NCBI RefSeq assembly: GCF_012843905.1 | Contig: NZ_JABAGC010000026.1 | Coordinates: 1 to 45,830 of the forward strand | Direction of reading: 5' to 3' | From: Clostridium sp. SM-530-WT-3G | Lineage (GTDB): Bacteria > Bacillota > Clostridia > Clostridiales > Clostridiaceae | Length of the DNA: 45,830 bases | In this document: positions 43,040 through 45,830 of the stretch, piece after piece | Layout of the letters: each line of letters starts with the position of its first letter | How positions within the stretch are numbered: the stretch's first letter is position 1 | Translations under genes and position numbers: made by a program | Notes under the pieces: model-generated | The model's input: the letters and a program-made list of their open reading frames with translations, nothing else | Databases searched by the model: none | What the model was told of the DNA's origin: nothing

Positions 43040-44866
43040 ATGATCGGTTATACATGTAAATATGCCCCAATGGAGATATTTGAAGCACTTGGAGTAGAGG
43101 TGGAAAAGATAGACACTAATGCTACAAGCTATGATAAAGCAGAATCAATGATGCATGCTAATTTATGTTCGTATGTTAAGGGAGTTCTTGAAGAAGTATC
43201 TAAAAAGGAATATGAAGGAGTAATATTAACAAATTGTTGTGATAGTACAAGAAGACTATATGACACTTTAAAAGCTAATTTTCCTAATATGTTTGTTTAT
43301 ATGCTTGAATTACCTAGAAAGGTAAATGAAAGTGCAGTTTCACTTTATGAAGAATCTATTATGAACATGGTGGATGCATATGAAGAATTCAAGAAGTGTA
43401 AATTTGAAAGAGAAAAATTAAAAGAAGTTGTATTAAGTAAAAAGTCAGAAATAAATAACTCTAATGGTGGAATTAACGTTGGAATTATGGGTGCGAGATG
43501 CAACGATGAAATAGTAAAGCTAGTAGAAAACAGTAATGGTAATATTGTATTTAATATTACATGTACTGGCGATGAAAGAGTTTATGATGACATTAATAAT
43601 GATAATTTTTCTATAAACAAATATACAGAATGTTTATTAAACAAGCTTCCTTGTGTAAGAATGGAAGATGTGAATAAAAGAAGCGAATATATAGAAAAAA
43701 TGAGAGATAAGGTTCAAGGTATAATCTATCATACAGTTAAATTCTGCGACATTTATTCATATGAATATGCTTTTTTAAAGGATGATATAGGTATTCCACT
43801 TCTAAAGGTTGAAACAGATTATACTAAGCAATGTGCAGGACAAATAAAGACAAGAGTTGAAGCTTTTATAGAATCACTTTCTGTAATGAATAGCGGAAAA
43901 GCTCAAAATAAATCAGCATCTCTAACATTAGATGGAGATAAGAATAATGAAGTATGTAGAGCATGCTATGATCAAGATGGTAAGGCAGATGCAGAATATA
44001 AGAAGAGAGTTCAAGGTCTAAGAGATGATTTAGAAAATGAAAGTAAAAGCGGAATAAAGGATGGTAAAGTAAAAATGAATAACGGAAAAGTATATGTTTT
44101 AGGTGTAGATAGTGGTTCAACTTCAACTAATGCAGTAATCATGGATGGAGACAGAAATATTGTAGTATCACATGTAGTTAGAACAGGAGCTAAAAGTAAG
44201 GAAAGTGCTAGAAAAGTACTAGACGAAGTATTAGAAAAGGCTAATCTAAAAAGAGAAGATTTATCTTTAATTATATCTACTGGATATGGAAGAGTAAGTA
44301 TAGATTATGCTGATAAAGGTGTAACAGAAATAAGCTGCCACGGAAGAGGAGCACATTACTTAAATCCAGAAATTCGTACAATAATAGATATTGGTGGACA
44401 GGATAGTAAGGTAATAAAATTAAATGATAAAGGTGAAGTAACAGACTTTGCTATGAATGATAAATGTGCTGCAGGAACTGGACGTTTCCTTGAAATGATG
44501 GCAAGAACATTAGAAATAAACATAAAGGAAATGGGACCAGAAGCATTAAAGTGGAAGGAAGATATAAGCATAAGTAGTATGTGTTCAGTATTTGCTGAAT
44601 CTGAAGTAATATCATTAATTGCTGAAAATAAAGAAAAATGTGATATTATCCATGCATTATGTGCATCTATAGCAAGTAAGACAAATTCATTACTTAACAG
44701 AGTAGGTAGAGAAAGCAAATTCATGATGACAGGTGGAGTTGCACAAAATATTGGTGTAGTAAAAGCTATTGAAGACAAGATAGGGGAAGAACTATTTATA
44801 TCTAAAGAACCAGAAATAGTTGGAGCTATAGGGGCAGCATTATACGCATTAGATGAATTACAATAA
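43040..44866 (+). CDS. HgdB-like dehydratase domain fused to its ATP-dependent activase
   Basis: The 608-residue protein has two parts. Residues about 1-285 resemble the second dehydratase subunit: GYTCKYAPMEIFEALGVEVE, HANLCSYVKGVLEE, GVILTNCCDSTRRLYDTL and CAGQIKTRVEAFIESL. After a charged linker (about 290-345) comes the BcrAD/BadFG-type activase: VYVLGVDSGSTSTNAVIMDG (phosphate loop), ITDIGGQDSKVI-type block DIGGQDSKVIKL, and the bridging-cluster cysteines in NDKCAAGTGRFLEM and SSMCSVFAESEVI, ending TGGVAQNIGVVKAI. The activase is normally a separate homodimeric gene. Activase hydrolyses ATP to push an electron into the partner dehydratase cluster. Translational coupling with 41767 supports a complex. 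Confidence 0.88.
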   Translation: MIGYTCKYAPMEIFEALGVEVEKIDTNATSYDKAESMMHANLCSYVKGVLEEVSKKEYEGVILTNCCDSTRRLYDTLKANFPNMFVYMLELPRKVNESAVSLYEESIMNMVDAYEEFKKCKFEREKLKEVVLSKKSEINNSNGGINVGIMGARCNDEIVKLVENSNGNIVFNITCTGDERVYDDINNDNFSINKYTECLLNKLPCVRMEDVNKRSEYIEKMRDKVQGIIYHTVKFCDIYSYEYAFLKDDIGIPLLKVETDYTKQCAGQIKTRVEAFIESLSVMNSGKAQNKSASLTLDGDKNNEVCRACYDQDGKADAEYKKRVQGLRDDLENESKSGIKDGKVKMNNGKVYVLGVDSGSTSTNAVIMDGDRNIVVSHVVRTGAKSKESARKVLDEVLEKANLKREDLSLIISTGYGRVSIDYADKGVTEISCHGRGAHYLNPEIRTIIDIGGQDSKVIKLNDKGEVTDFAMNDKCAAGTGRFLEMMARTLEINIKEMGPEALKWKEDISISSMCSVFAESEVISLIAENKEKCDIIHALCASIASKTNSLLNRVGRESKFMMTGGVAQNIGVVKAIEDKIGEELFISKEPEIVGAIGAALYALDELQ

Positions 44867-44970
44867 TAAAAAGTTGATTTTAAATGATTAAGAAACTAAA
44901 TTTTTATTTATTATGCTATGATTTTTGGATATAATATAACTACTAATTTATTAAAAGGATGAAGATAGTT

Positions 44971-45576
44971 ATGGAAGAAAATTTAAATATTAATGGTCTT
45001 GACGGACAAGAAATATGGCAGAAGATATATGGAAAAGAACTTAATAGCAAAAAGAATATTCTAGAATATATCGATATGACTAAAATATTAAAGAAAGATC
45101 CAGATGTTTTTCAAATTGAAAGCACTTATAACTTTATTTATAAAAAGATTGATGAAATGGCAGATAAGATAAAGCCTAATACTATAATGTATCTTAAAAA
45201 TACATTAAAGTCACAGCTTGGCAAATATGTTTTTGATAAAGATCCAAAGATAGAAAATAATTTTATTAAATTTTTTAAAGAAGCTTATCCAGAAGGACAT
45301 AGAAGAAAAGATTTTACTTGGGTTCTTATGGATTTAAATAAGATTGCTTTAGAGCAGATATGGACTACATTAACATATATTAATAGAGAATGCATTACAA
45401 ATAATCTTATTTTGACTGATGATGATAAAAAGGATATAGTAGAAGTAACTAGAAAACTTGTTGATTCACAGAATATTAAGTATATAAATAACTTAAAGAG
45501 CTTGGATAAGTTGAATAGAATTTTAAATATAAAAATAGTTGAAAATAGAAATAAATTTATTATAAAAGAAATTTAA
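44971..45576 (+). CDS. Unrecognised helical protein (201 aa)
   Basis: ATG 44971 follows AAAGGATGAAGA; an ATG at 44959 lies inside that site. The product is charged, mostly helical and without membrane or signal segments. It opens EENLNINGLDGQEIWQKIYG and contains NILEYIDMTKILKKDPDVFQ and KFFKEAYPEGHRRKDFTWVL; Trp, Tyr and Glu residues are spread in a way that suggests a compact helical bundle. I know no matching family. A terminator follows and the gene stands alone. Confidence 0.72.
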   Translation: MEENLNINGLDGQEIWQKIYGKELNSKKNILEYIDMTKILKKDPDVFQIESTYNFIYKKIDEMADKIKPNTIMYLKNTLKSQLGKYVFDKDPKIENNFIKFFKEAYPEGHRRKDFTWVLMDLNKIALEQIWTTLTYINRECITNNLILTDDDKKDIVEVTRKLVDSQNIKYINNLKSLDKLNRILNIKIVENRNKFIIKEI

Positions 45577-45599
45577 AGTTGTATAAGTTTTTAATTAAA

Positions 45600-45638
45600 C
45601 AGCAGGAAATTATAGTATTATAAAATCCTGCTGTTTTT
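45600..45638 (+). terminator. Terminator used as an intron landing site
   Basis: CAGCAGGA (45600-45607) pairs with TCCTGCTG (45626-45633), followed by five T (45634-45638). A group II intron starts two bases on. Confidence 0.92.
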
Positions 45639-45639
45639 G

Positions 45640-45830
45640 GTGTGCCCAGCATGGGCATGTGCTAATCGGTGAAAGTCCGTTACGGGGGCTGATAGTGCCA
45701 ACCGCACAGCCAACGGCAAGGGTGTCCATCGTGAGGTGGAATCTGAAGGAAGACTGAGGCAAAACCTTGGTCTGAGGTACACGAATCACATTTGAGGCTT
45801 AATGCTATGGGTAAGCTTGCCAAACAAAGT
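45640..45830 (+). mobile_element. Group II intron, 5' part (runs off the window)
   Basis: GTGTGCCCAGCATGGGCATG starts a second intron with the same domain I blocks as 5441-5818; about 10 of the first 191 bases differ. Several differences appear as paired changes (for example TTAGCTAATGG versus ACAGCCAACGG in one stem region), indicating a maintained RNA fold rather than random decay. The insertion follows the terminator T-run by one base, exactly as in the first copy. Its reverse transcriptase and 3' domains lie beyond the window, so completeness is unknown. Confidence 0.85.

Noticed and set aside
44356..44778. 140-codon minus-strand ORF inside the activase
   Set aside because: Antisense shadow of a conserved coding region with no start signal.

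Overview
The window is AT-rich (well under 35% G+C by eye), with strong GGAGG-type ribosome sites, short intergenic gaps and U-tailed hairpins between almost every pair of genes. Gene content (anaerobic glycerol oxidation trio, 2-hydroxyacyl-CoA dehydratase with activase, UDP-glucose pyrophosphorylase, LCP protein, ECF S component) points to a strictly anaerobic Clostridium sensu stricto. This is inference from gene families, not a database match.

Bases 1-9290 are an accessory island. It holds a lasso-peptide-type RiPP operon: a promoter at 1295, a PqqD-like leader-binding protein, a transglutaminase-fold B2 peptidase, a 44-residue precursor, a hairpin, an asparagine-synthase-type cyclase, and an HPr-kinase-like protein expected to phosphorylate the peptide tail. 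A second 45-residue peptide with the same leader but a Cys-containing, non-canonical core lies at 7334, next to a convergent peptide-exporter-type ABC transporter. The island is damaged: relics of subtilisin-like (S8) proteins lie at 90-1178 and 7040-7224, a truncated group II intron follows the operon terminator, and an IS3-family element (5819-7039) separates intron from S8 relic, apparently after a deletion.

Bases 9350-17320 hold envelope and housekeeping genes: galU, a VanZ-like protein, an LCP protein on the minus strand, three tandem DUF975-like membrane proteins with near-copied terminators, hom, and a glycerophosphodiester phosphodiesterase. Bases 17360-22700 form a glycerol module: a C-terminal relic of the antiterminator gene glpP, then glpK and a GlpA-like/GlpB-like/DUF1667 trio, each behind a similar terminator leader starting GAGTCAAGCA. 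The phosphodiesterase would feed glycerol 3-phosphate into this module.

Bases 22800-41620 are mostly single genes: an unrecognised membrane-anchored protein, small zinc-ribbon and hydrophilic proteins, udk, an AI-2E-type permease, a HAD phosphatase, a secreted transglutaminase-like protein, an ECF S component, two RsuA-family pseudouridine synthases, a divergent deformylase, a soluble chemoreceptor-like protein, an ABC-F ATPase, a Ca/Na antiporter, a cytoplasmic alpha-amylase with no good AUG start, and a GNAT acetyltransferase. Bases 41767-44866 encode a two-gene 2-hydroxyacyl-CoA dehydratase-type system whose second gene fuses an HgdB-like domain to the activating ATPase. After one unrecognised gene, the window ends inside a second group II intron, again placed just after an intrinsic terminator.
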